From Collinsella sp. TF06-26 (lineage in GTDB: Bacteria; Actinomycetota; Coriobacteriia; Coriobacteriales; Coriobacteriaceae): a stretch of 40,995 nt of DNA. Of the stretch, positions 18,653-27,140 are shown in pieces. Location of the stretch: the NCBI RefSeq assembly GCF_002232035.1, contig NZ_NKXR01000017.1, forward strand, positions 1 to 40,995, read 5' to 3'. Both the position numbers and the translations under genes were made by a program. Every line of letters starts with the position of its first letter. Positions within the stretch are counted from its first letter, which is position 1. The notes below the pieces were generated by a model. It was given only the letters and a program-made list of their open reading frames with translations. It had not been told where the DNA came from and made no database searches.

Positions 18653-19990
18653 ATGGAACTCAAATTGTGTACCTACGCAACCGTCACCACCTTGGGCGAC
18701 TTTGGCCCCTGGATCAGCAAGGTCGTACTCGACCTGCCCTGCACCGTGCGCGCCAACGACATCGACGCGAACACCTTCCATATATATGTAGAGCGTCACG
18801 AGCGCACGGGCGAGGTCCTGATGCGCAAGGAGCGCGGTGCCGACCATGCCGCGCCCTCCGTGGGTTACATCGACATTCTCGCCACATATCCGTGCGACGA
18901 GAACGGACGTAAGCTCGCCGTGGGTACCCATGTGGCGCTCGAAGTCGCCGAGCAGCGCCTGACTAAAAAGATCGAAGGCGGCGTCATGGGCTCGCGCATG
19001 CTCGATGACCAGCTGCGCATCACACAGCTCGCGGCCCTTCCCGGCAACGATGGTGACGACCCCACCTGCGGCCTGGTCTTTAGCACCTGCCGTGGTGACA
19101 TCTGCCCCGCGCTCAAAGGCTGGAGCAACGCCACGCAAAAGACCGCCGTCGACGGCATCGCGCTCGAATACGGCTTCTTTGAGCCCAGCTTTAAAGCCGA
19201 GGACTCGGCATGCTTCAACCCCTTTGTGCCCGAGGCGACGGTCGTGCCCCAAAAGGCGCCGCTCGTGGTGTATCTGCACGGCGCCGGCGAGGGCAAGGGC
19301 GCCACGCAGGGCGAGGGCGCCACGCGCGCCTATATCGGCAACCGCGTGACGGCCATCAGCCAGGCGCAGATCCAGCGCTACTTTGGCGGCTTTGCCTGGG
19401 TGCTCGTGCCGCAGTCGCCCACGTTTTGGATGGACAACGGCGTCGAGCAGCTTGGTCACTCCAACCAGAGCATCTACTCCCCCGTGCTCAAGGCACTTAT
19501 CGATGAGTTTGTCACCGAGCATGCCGACCGCATCGACACCGACCGCATCGTGGTCGCCGGTCTTTCCAACGGCGGCTTTATGACCCTGCGCCTGTGCGCC
19601 GACTACCCCGATTTCTTCGCCGCGGGCCTTCCCTGCTGCGCCCCGTGGTACAACGCCACGGACGAGGACGTAGCCGCGCTCGCCAAGACGCCGCTGTGGT
19701 TTACGCACTCCAAGGGCGACGAGCTTGTGTCACCGCAACAGACCGTGCTGCCGCTCACGGCGCGCCTGCGCGATGCCGGCGCCAACGTGCACCTCACCTA
19801 CTTTAGCCATGTCGAGGACCTGACCGGCGTGTATCGCGAGGCCGACGGCTCGGCCAAGAAGACGTTCAACCACGGCGTGTGGATCCACCAATTCAACGAC
19901 CTGTGTTATCAAGACTTCGACGGGGGCAACGTACTCATCGACGGCGAGCCAGTGGGCTGCTGGGAGTGGTCGGCCAGGGTCGACCGCTAA
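18653..19990 (+). CDS. Ig-fold esterase / prolyl-oligopeptidase-type hydrolase
   Basis: A 445-residue alpha/beta hydrolase. An N-terminal beta-sandwich (~1-120, esterase Ig-like) precedes the catalytic domain. The nucleophile is Ser305 in GLSNGG, the oxyanion region is LVVYLHGAGEG, and His407 (FNHGVW) is the likely catalytic His, with an Asp in SKGDELVSP. No signal peptide is present, so it is cytoplasmic. Relatives deacylate sugar esters or act as peptidases. Here an esterase removing acyl groups (for example malonyl, acetyl or feruloyl) from imported glycosides would suit the neighbouring PTS and glycosidases, but that is inference. The start at 18653 has GGGAGG 7 bases upstream. It is divergent from EIIBC and shares its operator region. 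A large hairpin lies 11 bases after the stop. Confidence 0.85.
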   Translation: MELKLCTYATVTTLGDFGPWISKVVLDLPCTVRANDIDANTFHIYVERHERTGEVLMRKERGADHAAPSVGYIDILATYPCDENGRKLAVGTHVALEVAEQRLTKKIEGGVMGSRMLDDQLRITQLAALPGNDGDDPTCGLVFSTCRGDICPALKGWSNATQKTAVDGIALEYGFFEPSFKAEDSACFNPFVPEATVVPQKAPLVVYLHGAGEGKGATQGEGATRAYIGNRVTAISQAQIQRYFGGFAWVLVPQSPTFWMDNGVEQLGHSNQSIYSPVLKALIDEFVTEHADRIDTDRIVVAGLSNGGFMTLRLCADYPDFFAAGLPCCAPWYNATDEDVAALAKTPLWFTHSKGDELVSPQQTVLPLTARLRDAGANVHLTYFSHVEDLTGVYREADGSAKKTFNHGVWIHQFNDLCYQDFDGGNVLIDGEPVGCWEWSARVDR

Positions 19991-20001
19991 GCCCTCCCAT
20001 C

Positions 20002-20124
20002 GCGGGGACCGGGGTTTAGTCTTGCAAACGTCCTCGGGCATGCATGGGCTGGCGCTTTGCGCTTCGCGCTGCGCCTGCCCATGCCCCCTGCGGAATGTTT
20101 GCAAGACTAAACCCCGGTCCCCGC
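20002..20124. repeat. Long perfect hairpin, 28-bp arms
   Basis: Perfectly complementary 28-base outer arms at 20002-20029 and 20097-20124, with further pairing inside (GGGCATG…CATGCCC around a GCGC-rich tip). It sits between the esterase and the DUF1593 gene. No T-run follows, so it is not a plain terminator. It could be a folded RNA, an extragenic repeat or the footprint of a mobile element; no ORF lies inside it. Confidence 0.8.
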
Positions 20125-20252
20125 TGCGTTGACGTTGCCGTGACCCTGGCCGGCCGCTTCTAGCGGGCCGCCGGGTCGGTGGCGATGGGGGCATGGGTCC
20201 CGTCTTGCCTTGCGCGTAACTGGCTGAATTGATTTTGATTGGAGCTGTTCCT

Positions 20253-21764
20253 ATGTCCCAGAAGTTGACTCGGGTGATTGTTACTACCGATATGGAAGTC
20301 GATGATATGAACTCGCTTGTTCATTTGGCTCTGTATCTTAATCTGCTTGATGTGCAGGCTGTGGTGTATACGGCTTCGCAGTATCACTTTCTTGGGGATG
20401 GGGTTCATACGCTCGGCGAGGTGAATCCGCATTGGCGGACCAAAGGGCGGCGCTCTTATGAGTGGGCTGTTGTGCCTCATGAGCCCGATCCGCTGGCCGG
20501 CGAGCTTCGTGAGTATCGGCCGTTTCCCGAGCATTGGATTGAGAGTCTCTGGAGTAATGAATATGCCCAGGCTTGGCCGCAGTTGCAGGCAAATGCGGAC
20601 GCCGCCGGTGAACCGCCGTTTCCCACGCCTGCCCAGATGATCGAGCGTACGTTTGTGGGAAATGCTGCCTTTGAGGGTGATGTGCGCGAGGAAACGCCCG
20701 GTTCGCGCGTCATCGCCGATGCCATCATGGACGACGACCCCCGCACGCTGTGGCTGCTCAGCTGGGGCGGTATGAATACTATCGTTCGCGCCCTCATGAG
20801 TATTGCCGAGCGCTATCACGCCACATCCGATTGGCCCGCCGTACAGCAGCGGGTCTATCAGAAGGTGCGCGTTATGGGCGTTGCCGATGGTGTGGGGCAG
20901 GACAACTCGTGGCTCGACCATGGGCGTGAGCTCTTTCCCGAGCTCATCTTTTGGCGTACGCCCTATATGTATGGCAACTATTTCGACGCCAAAACGGCTC
21001 AGCCCGATACGCTGCCACTATTTAAGGCTCCTTGGCCTGAGCGGAATCTCACGCAGGGCAACGGCCCCCTCATGGCACGCTATATGCTCTATGGCGATGG
21101 TAAGGTCTACGAAAACGAGCCCGAGCGCTTTCAGTTTGGCAAGCATGCCCGCCTGGATTGGGGCCTGGAAGGCATGCCCGCGGTGCAGTTTGAGCGCGGC
21201 GATTTTATGGCCGAAGGCGACAGCATGACCTATATTCCGCTGCTGCCGTTTGGCCTGCGCGGTATCGACGACCGCGACTTCGATACGCTGCTCGGCCGCA
21301 TGTTTCTTGATGGACACCCCGATGCGAACGCGCCCACCGGTTTTGCCGCCCTCGGCACGCCCGCAGACGACAATCTCAATCCCTATCTGCGTGCCTATCA
21401 GGAAGACTTTGCCGCCCGCGCGCAATGGTGCGCCCATGATCCGGCCATCTGCTCGCATCCGGCACATGTTGTCGAGGTCACGGCCGACCGCAGCGCCGCA
21501 GCCGGCGAGCGCATCGACCTTGCGGCGACCATCGTCGACCCCGACGGCAGGGGCTTCGATGCGCATTGGGATATCGCCGTAGACCCGTCGAGCTATGCAG
21601 GCGTCCAGGATCTGTCGATGTGGCAAGAATGCACGGTAGACACCGCTTTCATCGTGCCCGCCGACGCACGACCCGGCGAGCGCCTTGTGCTCACCCTCAC
21701 CGTGCAGACGCGCGCCGAGCGCCCCTGTACCCGCTACGCCCAGGTCGCCCTGACCGTGGCATAG
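20253..21764 (+). CDS. DUF1593 nucleoside-hydrolase-like protein
   Basis: A 503-residue protein. The N-terminal ~340 residues match the nucleoside-hydrolase-like domain of DUF1593 (Sde182 family). TTDMEVDDMNS (10-20) resembles the Asp-rich metal site DxDxxxDD of inosine-uridine hydrolases. The C-terminal ~90 residues form an Ig-like beta domain seen in the same family. Family members occur in plant-polysaccharide degradation loci, but no activity is firmly established. There is no signal peptide. The start at 20253 has GGAG 9 bases upstream. The first ~130 codons use many T-ending codons (GTT, ATT, CTT, GAT), unlike the C/G-ending bias of all neighbours, while the last third is normal. This suggests a mixed origin. 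It follows a large hairpin and may form its own unit. Confidence 0.82.
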   Translation: MSQKLTRVIVTTDMEVDDMNSLVHLALYLNLLDVQAVVYTASQYHFLGDGVHTLGEVNPHWRTKGRRSYEWAVVPHEPDPLAGELREYRPFPEHWIESLWSNEYAQAWPQLQANADAAGEPPFPTPAQMIERTFVGNAAFEGDVREETPGSRVIADAIMDDDPRTLWLLSWGGMNTIVRALMSIAERYHATSDWPAVQQRVYQKVRVMGVADGVGQDNSWLDHGRELFPELIFWRTPYMYGNYFDAKTAQPDTLPLFKAPWPERNLTQGNGPLMARYMLYGDGKVYENEPERFQFGKHARLDWGLEGMPAVQFERGDFMAEGDSMTYIPLLPFGLRGIDDRDFDTLLGRMFLDGHPDANAPTGFAALGTPADDNLNPYLRAYQEDFAARAQWCAHDPAICSHPAHVVEVTADRSAAAGERIDLAATIVDPDGRGFDAHWDIAVDPSSYAGVQDLSMWQECTVDTAFIVPADARPGERLVLTLTVQTRAERPCTRYAQVALTVA

Positions 21765-21826
21765 CAAGGACGGCGCCCACATTCGGCAGCCGCCGCATTC
21801 GACAAAGAGTGTCCCCAGGCGCCAAA

Positions 21827-21991
21827 CGAGCGAGGATTTTTGGACGCCCAAATGACGAGAGTGGATAATCTCCCACTTTGAGCCTGCACACAGGCCAAAA
21901 ACGGGAGATTATCCACCCTCATTCTGCAGGCACTCATTGGGGACAGACTTAAATGAGTAGTTTCACTCATTTAAGTACGTCCCCAATGAGT
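21827..21991. repeat. Composite repeat C-B-A-A'
   Basis: C unit from ~21827, B unit 21857-21920 (one mismatch), then two A units in inverted orientation (21932-21958 and 21965-21991) that make a larger palindrome around GTAGTTTCAC. The first ~100 bases are nearly identical to 30637-30740. The 348-base gap 21765-22112 holds these repeats and no ORF. Confidence 0.8.
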
Positions 21992-22112
21992 AGGAAAAAT
22001 GGGCCATGTGTCCCAGTTGTGGAGACTCGTTGAGCCGTCTGGGTATCGTGAAAGGCTGCGCACTCCCCCATCATCAAAAGTGACACACGCTACCAGTTGA
22101 TGGGAGGCAGCC

Positions 22113-22850
22113 ATGGGCTTCTTTGACAAGATGTTCGAGAAGAAAGAGTGCGCGATTTGCGGTACCGAGCTGGGACTTCTAGGTAAGACAAAAATCAATG
22201 AAGGCTACCTGTGCAAAGAGTGCGCCGGCAAGCTCTCCCCCTGCTTTCACGGCTATCGCTCCAGCACCGCGGACGATATCCGCGAGCAGATCGCCTACCG
22301 CGAGGCCAATGCCGAGCGCTTGGCGTCGTTCAACCCCACGCGCACGCTTTCTGCCGGGCGCACCAACATCATGCTCGATGAGGACGCGGGCCTGCTGATC
22401 ATCACCTCGCAGAGCCGCTGGCGCGACGCCAATCCCGACATCATCGAGTTCTCGCAGGTACTCGGCTGCGATATGGATATCGACGAGCATCGCACCGAAA
22501 TCTATCGCGAGACCAAGGACGGCGAGCGCGAGAGCTACAATCCGCCGCGCTACGACCTGGATTACGACTTTAATCTGACCATTCACGTCAACACGCCGTA
22601 CTTTACCGAGATCAACCTGCGCGTGAACGACTCCACCATCGATCAGCGCGGCTCCATCGAATACCGCGAGGCCAAGCGCCAGGCAACCGAGGTCCGCGAC
22701 GCGCTGGTGCAGCTGCGCCAGGAGACGCGCGACAGCGTCGTGGCCGCCAAGGCCCCCAAGACCGCGGTGACCTGCCCCTTCTGCGGAGCCACCACCATTC
22801 CCGATGCCAGTGGGCGCTGCGAATACTGCGGCGGCGCCATCGGCGCATAG
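22113..22850 (+). CDS. DUF4428-type zinc-ribbon protein
   Basis: A 245-residue soluble protein with zinc-ribbon motifs at both ends: Cys13, Cys16, Cys34 and Cys37 (DUF4428-like), and Cys221, Cys224, Cys236 and Cys239. The ~180 residues between are alpha/beta with a conserved-looking block around the acidic DMDIDEHRTEIY. Function is unknown; such domains probably mediate protein assembly. The start at 22113 has GGGAGG 5 bases upstream. It begins an operon with two more zinc-ribbon proteins: the next gene follows after 24 bases, then the SPFH gene after 48. The operon resembles Bacillus ydjGHI, which is linked to membrane stress. Confidence 0.85.
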   Translation: MGFFDKMFEKKECAICGTELGLLGKTKINEGYLCKECAGKLSPCFHGYRSSTADDIREQIAYREANAERLASFNPTRTLSAGRTNIMLDEDAGLLIITSQSRWRDANPDIIEFSQVLGCDMDIDEHRTEIYRETKDGERESYNPPRYDLDYDFNLTIHVNTPYFTEINLRVNDSTIDQRGSIEYREAKRQATEVRDALVQLRQETRDSVVAAKAPKTAVTCPFCGATTIPDASGRCEYCGGAIGA

Positions 22851-22874
22851 CCTCCGGCACGGAAAGGACCGATC

Positions 22875-24197
22875 ATGGCCTTCGAGAGCGTCAACTATCA
22901 GTGCCCTGCCTGCGGTGGTCCCCTGCATTTTGCCAGCGCCGAGCAAAAGCTTGTCTGCGACTACTGTGACTCACGCTTTGAAGTCGAAGAAGTCGAGGCC
23001 CTCTATCGCGAGCGCCAGGACAAGGCAGATGCCAAAGCCGATGCCGCAGCCGCAGCTCCCAAACCTGCTGCCGACGATGCCGTGCAGGAGCTCGCCCAAA
23101 ACGCCGGCTACATCTGCTCGTCGTGCGGCGCCGAGCTCGTGTCCGACGGCACCGTCGCCGTCACCACCTGCCCGTACTGCGGCAACTCCGCCGTGGCGCC
23201 CGGCCAGCTCTCTGGCGACTTCTCGCCCGACCTGGTGATTCCGTTTAAGCTCGGGCGCGACGACGTCACGGCCGCACTCAAGGAACACTACAAGGGCAAG
23301 ATCTTGCTGCCCAAGAGCTTTGTCACCGGCAACCACATCGACGAGGTCCAAGGTGTCTACGTGCCGTTTTGGCTCTACGGCGCCCGCGTGGACGGCGAAG
23401 TGTACTTTGACGCGACCAACGAGACCGTGACCGAGGAATCCGACCGCACCGTCACGACCACCGACCACTACGATGCCTATCGCAAGGGCAATATCTCGTT
23501 TAAGCGCGTGCCCGTCGACGGATCGTCCAAGATGCCCGACGGCCACATGGACGCCATCGAGCCGTTTGACTACGACGCGCTGCGTCCGTTCTCGGTCGCA
23601 TATATGCCCGGCTACATCGCCAACCGTTACGACGAGGACTGCGAGACCTGCAAGGCGCGCGCCGAGCGCCGTATGGAAGAAAGCACGATCTCGGCCCTGC
23701 GCGAGACTGTCGTCGACGAATACGACGATGCCACGGTCGAAAGCAAGCAGCTCGACTACACCTGGGAAGACAGCGACTACGCCCTGTTCCCCGTCTGGAT
23801 GCTCTCCACCTCGTGGAACGGCAAGAGCTACCTGTTTGCCATGAACGGCCAGACCGGCCGCTTGGTCGGCGAGCTCCCCTGCTCCAAGCCCAAGCTCGCC
23901 ATCGCCTCGGTGCTGTTCTTTGTGATCGGATTTATCCTCTCCCAGATTCTCTTTATGGGTGAGAACGCCTTCGATCCGGATTACCTCGCCTTTGATATCG
24001 AGGGCATCCTCATCAACATCGTCGCGCCGCTGATCATCGTGATTATCGGAGACGTGCTACTGGTAGGCCAGCTCAAGACGGCCAACGAGGCCACCCACGC
24101 CGACGAGTACTGCGGCGAGCTCGACCTGACCGAGAAGCACGACACCTTCAGCCACACCGAGACCACCGTTGTCATGAAGGACAACAAGGACGACTAA
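22875..24197 (+). CDS. TFIIB-type zinc-ribbon membrane protein (YdjG-like)
   Basis: A 440-residue protein. Two four-Cys zinc ribbons lie at the N-terminus: Cys10/13/28/31 and Cys81/84/99/102, with an Ala-rich charged linker between (~45-75). A large soluble domain (~110-330, with VYVPFWLYGARVDGEVYFDA) is followed by two TM helices (~345-365 and ~375-398) and a charged C-terminal tail. Architecture and gene order fit the YdjG group, whose members work with SPFH and PspA-type proteins at the membrane. The start at 22875 has AAAGGA 7 bases upstream. No PspA homologue is present in this operon, unlike Bacillus. Function is not established from sequence. Confidence 0.82.
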   Translation: MAFESVNYQCPACGGPLHFASAEQKLVCDYCDSRFEVEEVEALYRERQDKADAKADAAAAAPKPAADDAVQELAQNAGYICSSCGAELVSDGTVAVTTCPYCGNSAVAPGQLSGDFSPDLVIPFKLGRDDVTAALKEHYKGKILLPKSFVTGNHIDEVQGVYVPFWLYGARVDGEVYFDATNETVTEESDRTVTTTDHYDAYRKGNISFKRVPVDGSSKMPDGHMDAIEPFDYDALRPFSVAYMPGYIANRYDEDCETCKARAERRMEESTISALRETVVDEYDDATVESKQLDYTWEDSDYALFPVWMLSTSWNGKSYLFAMNGQTGRLVGELPCSKPKLAIASVLFFVIGFILSQILFMGENAFDPDYLAFDIEGILINIVAPLIIVIIGDVLLVGQLKTANEATHADEYCGELDLTEKHDTFSHTETTVVMKDNKDD

Positions 24198-24245
24198 CCA
24201 TCCTGACCAATACCACCCGGCCTTTGACGAGAAAGGAAGATCACC

Positions 24246-25487
24246 ATGGGACTCTTGAAAGCTGGATTGGGTGCTGCCGGCGGCGTCATGGCCGACCAGT
24301 GGAAGGAATTTATCTATTGCGAATCGATGCCTGCTGACGTCTTGGCCTGCAAGGGCAGCAAGCGCACCGGTGGCCGCAGCTCCAACACGCGCGGCGAGGA
24401 CAACGTCATCTCCAACGGCTCCGTCATCGCCGTCAACGACGGCCAGGGCATGCTCGTGGTGCAAAACGGCAAGATCATCGAAGTCGCGCTGGAGCCTGGT
24501 GAGTTCGTCTTCGATACCGGCAGCGAGCCGAGCGTCTTTAGCGGCAACCTGGGCGATTCCATCAAGGAGACCTTCGCCAATATCGGCAGCCGCTTTACCT
24601 TTGGCGGCGACGCGGGCAAGGACCAGCGCGTCTACTTCATCAACACCAAGGAGATCATCGGCAACAAGTACGGCACCGCCTCGCCCGTGCCCTTCCGCGT
24701 GGTCGATAACAACATTGGCCTGGACGTTGACATCTCCGTGCGCTGCAACGGCGAGTACTCGTACCGCATCACCAACCCGCTGCTGTTCTACACCAACGTG
24801 TGCGGCAACGTGACCGATAGCTACACGCGCGACAAGATCGACAGCCAGCTTAAGTCCGAGCTGCTCACCGCCCTGCAGCCCGCCTTTGCCAAGATCTCGG
24901 AGATGGGCATTCGCTACAGCGCCATCCCCGGTCACACCACCGAGCTCGCCCGCGCGCTCAACGAGGTCCTCTCTGCCGACTGGCGCGACCTGCGTGGTGT
25001 CGAGATCGTGAGCTTTGGCGTCAACTCCATCGCAGCCTCGCAAGAAGACGAGCAGATGATCAAGGACCTGCAGAAAGCCGCCGTCATGCGCGATCCCACT
25101 ATGGCGGCAGCCAACATTGCCAGCGCCCAGAGCGACGCAATGCGCGCGGCAGCCGCCAATCCCAACGGCGCGATGGCAGGCTTTATGGGCATGGGCATGG
25201 CAGGTGGCATGGGCGGCATGAACGCCAGCCAGCTGTTCGCCGCCGGCCAGGCACAGCAGCAGGCCGCCCCGCAGCCGGCTCCGGCACCCGCTCCCGCACC
25301 GGCTCCTGCCGCTGCCCCCGCGGCCGGCACATGGACCTGCAGCTGCGGCGCCACCAACACCGGCAAGTTCTGCTCCGAGTGCGGCAGTCCCGCACCCGCC
25401 CCGGCACCGGCCAAGTGGTTCTGCCCCAACTGCGGCAGCGAAAACGGCGGCAAGTTCTGCAGCAACTGCGGAACGCCCAGGCCCTAG
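24246..25487 (+). CDS. SPFH-domain protein with zinc ribbons (YdjI-like)
   Basis: A 413-residue protein. Residues ~15-290 form an SPFH/virion-core-like domain. A Met/Gly-rich stretch follows, then a Pro-Ala repeat of about 20 residues and two C-terminal zinc ribbons (CSCGATNTGKFCSECG and CPNCGSENGGKFCSNCG). SPFH proteins form membrane-associated scaffolds. The Bacillus counterpart YdjI belongs to a stress operon that recruits PspA. The start at 24246 has AAAGGAAG ~7 bases upstream. It is the third gene of the zinc-ribbon operon, 48 bases after the second. The shared ribbons in all three proteins suggest they bind one another or a common partner; this is inference. Confidence 0.87.
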   Translation: MGLLKAGLGAAGGVMADQWKEFIYCESMPADVLACKGSKRTGGRSSNTRGEDNVISNGSVIAVNDGQGMLVVQNGKIIEVALEPGEFVFDTGSEPSVFSGNLGDSIKETFANIGSRFTFGGDAGKDQRVYFINTKEIIGNKYGTASPVPFRVVDNNIGLDVDISVRCNGEYSYRITNPLLFYTNVCGNVTDSYTRDKIDSQLKSELLTALQPAFAKISEMGIRYSAIPGHTTELARALNEVLSADWRDLRGVEIVSFGVNSIAASQEDEQMIKDLQKAAVMRDPTMAAANIASAQSDAMRAAAANPNGAMAGFMGMGMAGGMGGMNASQLFAAGQAQQQAAPQPAPAPAPAPAPAAAPAAGTWTCSCGATNTGKFCSECGSPAPAPAPAKWFCPNCGSENGGKFCSNCGTPRP

Positions 25488-25567
25488 CCCCTCTATCTGG
25501 TAATTGGCGGGGGATCCGCCACCCCCGCATTTGCTTCTATGGGTTTCGTTCGATAAAGGAGGACACC

Positions 25568-26410
25568 ATGAAGACAACGTTCAAAAAGTCCGTACTCGCA
25601 TTTCTGACATGCGTCCTTGCGCTCGCCTTTGCCCTGACGGGCTGCAGCGGCGGCGGCAAAGACCCCAAGGCCAACTTCGTCGGCAGCTGGGAACTCTCGG
25701 GTGGAACCCTGGAGGGCGAAGAACTGACCGATGAGTACATGAAGATGCTCGAGGATTGGGGTGTGCACTGCGTCCTGATTCTCGATGAGGATGGTACGGG
25801 TGCCCTCGACCTGTTCCTTGAAGTCGTCGACCTTAAATGGGAGGCAAAGGACGCCACCACCGTAACCATCACCGCCGAAGACGAGTCGCATGACATGAAG
25901 CTCAAGGACGGCAAGCTCATCCTCGAAGAGGATGACGGCAATCTTGTCTTTAGCAAGTCCGACAAGGACCTGTCCGGCACGGTAAAGAAGGATCGCGAGG
26001 CGGCCGAGAAGGAAGAAGAGATCGACGAGGCCGTCGAAGACGACGACGTCCAGAAGATTGAAATCTCCCCCGCCGTCACCGTTGCCGATGACGACCTGTG
26101 CACCATTACCATCACCGAGAAGTTCAAGGACGAGTGGGGCGACATCGGTTTTGTCGTCAACATCACCAACAAGAGCGACAAGGACCTGACCTTCTACGCC
26201 CCCAGCGGCAAGACCAACGTCAACGGCACCATGAAGGAACCCTGGTTCTCGGCTCACCTGATGCCCGGCACCAACGCCACTGAGGAATTCACGTTCTCGA
26301 ACGGCACGCTCGATAGCCTTGACGACCTGGTCAATACGACCATCGGCATCGACGCCTACCTGACCGATTCCTACGAGGACGTTGCCTCCTACAGCGCAAC
26401 CATCGCGTAA
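25568..26410 (+). CDS. Lipoprotein with acidic mid-region
   Basis: A 280-residue exported lipoprotein. It has a signal with KK, a hydrophobic core and the lipobox LTGC at Cys26. Residues ~35-145 look like a small beta-barrel or lipocalin-like repeat (FVGSWELSGG…LILDEDGTG). A Lys/Glu/Asp-rich helical linker (~150-180) and a second beta domain (~185-280) follow. No known family recognised with confidence. The start at 25568 has AAAGGAGG ~5 bases upstream. It follows the SPFH gene by 80 bases and is closed by a strong terminator, so it may be the last gene of that operon. Confidence 0.82.
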   Translation: MKTTFKKSVLAFLTCVLALAFALTGCSGGGKDPKANFVGSWELSGGTLEGEELTDEYMKMLEDWGVHCVLILDEDGTGALDLFLEVVDLKWEAKDATTVTITAEDESHDMKLKDGKLILEEDDGNLVFSKSDKDLSGTVKKDREAAEKEEEIDEAVEDDDVQKIEISPAVTVADDDLCTITITEKFKDEWGDIGFVVNITNKSDKDLTFYAPSGKTNVNGTMKEPWFSAHLMPGTNATEEFTFSNGTLDSLDDLVNTTIGIDAYLTDSYEDVASYSATIA

Positions 26411-26458
26411 CGGCACGTAACATCAGCCGCGGATTGGCGGACACATCCGCGCACACCA

Positions 26459-26498
26459 GACGGGGCCGCAGGAGATGATCCTGCGGCCCCGTCGCTTT
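26459..26498 (+). terminator. Strong terminator after the lipoprotein gene
   Basis: A 15-bp perfect GC-rich stem (GACGGGGCCGCAGGA and complement) with loop GATGA, then GCTTTT. It separates the + strand operon from the convergent response-regulator gene. Confidence 0.85.
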
Positions 26499-26519
26499 TA
26501 TGCCGATGCGCAACGAGCG

Positions 26520-27140
26520 CTAGCGCTCTATGTTGGGAACGATGCTGCCCTCGGTCACCGCATGTACGGCCAGACGCATGATGTTGTCGTAGCCGGTCTT
26601 GCTCAGGATCTCCGAGATGCGGCGCTTGATGGTGCCCTCGCTCATAAACAGCTCGGCCGCAATCTCGCGGCGGCTTTTACCCTCGCAGGCAAGGCGCAAG
26701 ATCGACAGCTCGACATCGTCGAGGGCCGCCGTGCCCGAGAAGATGCTCTCGGGCGGCTTGGGAAACGTGCAGTAACCCGCCAGCGTGGAGCGCATCACGG
26801 CGAACAGCTCGTCGATACCGACGTTCTTGTACACAAAGCTATCGACGCCCGCCTCGCGGGCCTGATCGACAAAGGTGATCTCGGGCATGCCTGTCATGAT
26901 AATGATGCGACACTCGGGCAGCTGCTCCTTGATGCGTGCCGCCGCCACGATGCCGTTTGAATCGTGCTCGGTGCACACGTCCATCAGTATCATGTCCGGG
27001 CGCTCCTTGAGCGCGACACCCAAGGCCTCGGAGGCATCGGCGATCGCGGCAACGACGGTCATATCGGGCTGGTTGCCAACGGAGCGCGCCAGGCTCTCGC
27101 GCAGGATGGCCTGATCTTCGACAATTAACACGCGGATCAT
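26520..27140 (-). CDS. NarL/LuxR-type response regulator
   Basis: A 206-residue two-component regulator. The receiver domain (1-~120) has the acidic pair Glu8/Asp9 and the phosphorylated Asp54 in ILMDV. The C-terminal LuxR-type helix-turn-helix (~140-200) has LSILRLACEGKSRREIAAELFMSEGTIKRRI. The start at 27140 has AAAGGAG 8 bases upstream, and its ATG overlaps the TGA stop of the kinase (ATGA), so the two are translationally coupled. It is the last gene of a three-gene operon, and its partner is the kinase directly upstream. Target genes are unknown. Confidence 0.93.
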   Translation of the reverse strand: MIRVLIVEDQAILRESLARSVGNQPDMTVVAAIADASEALGVALKERPDMILMDVCTEHDSNGIVAAARIKEQLPECRIIIMTGMPEITFVDQAREAGVDSFVYKNVGIDELFAVMRSTLAGYCTFPKPPESIFSGTAALDDVELSILRLACEGKSRREIAAELFMSEGTIKRRISEILSKTGYDNIMRLAVHAVTEGSIVPNIER

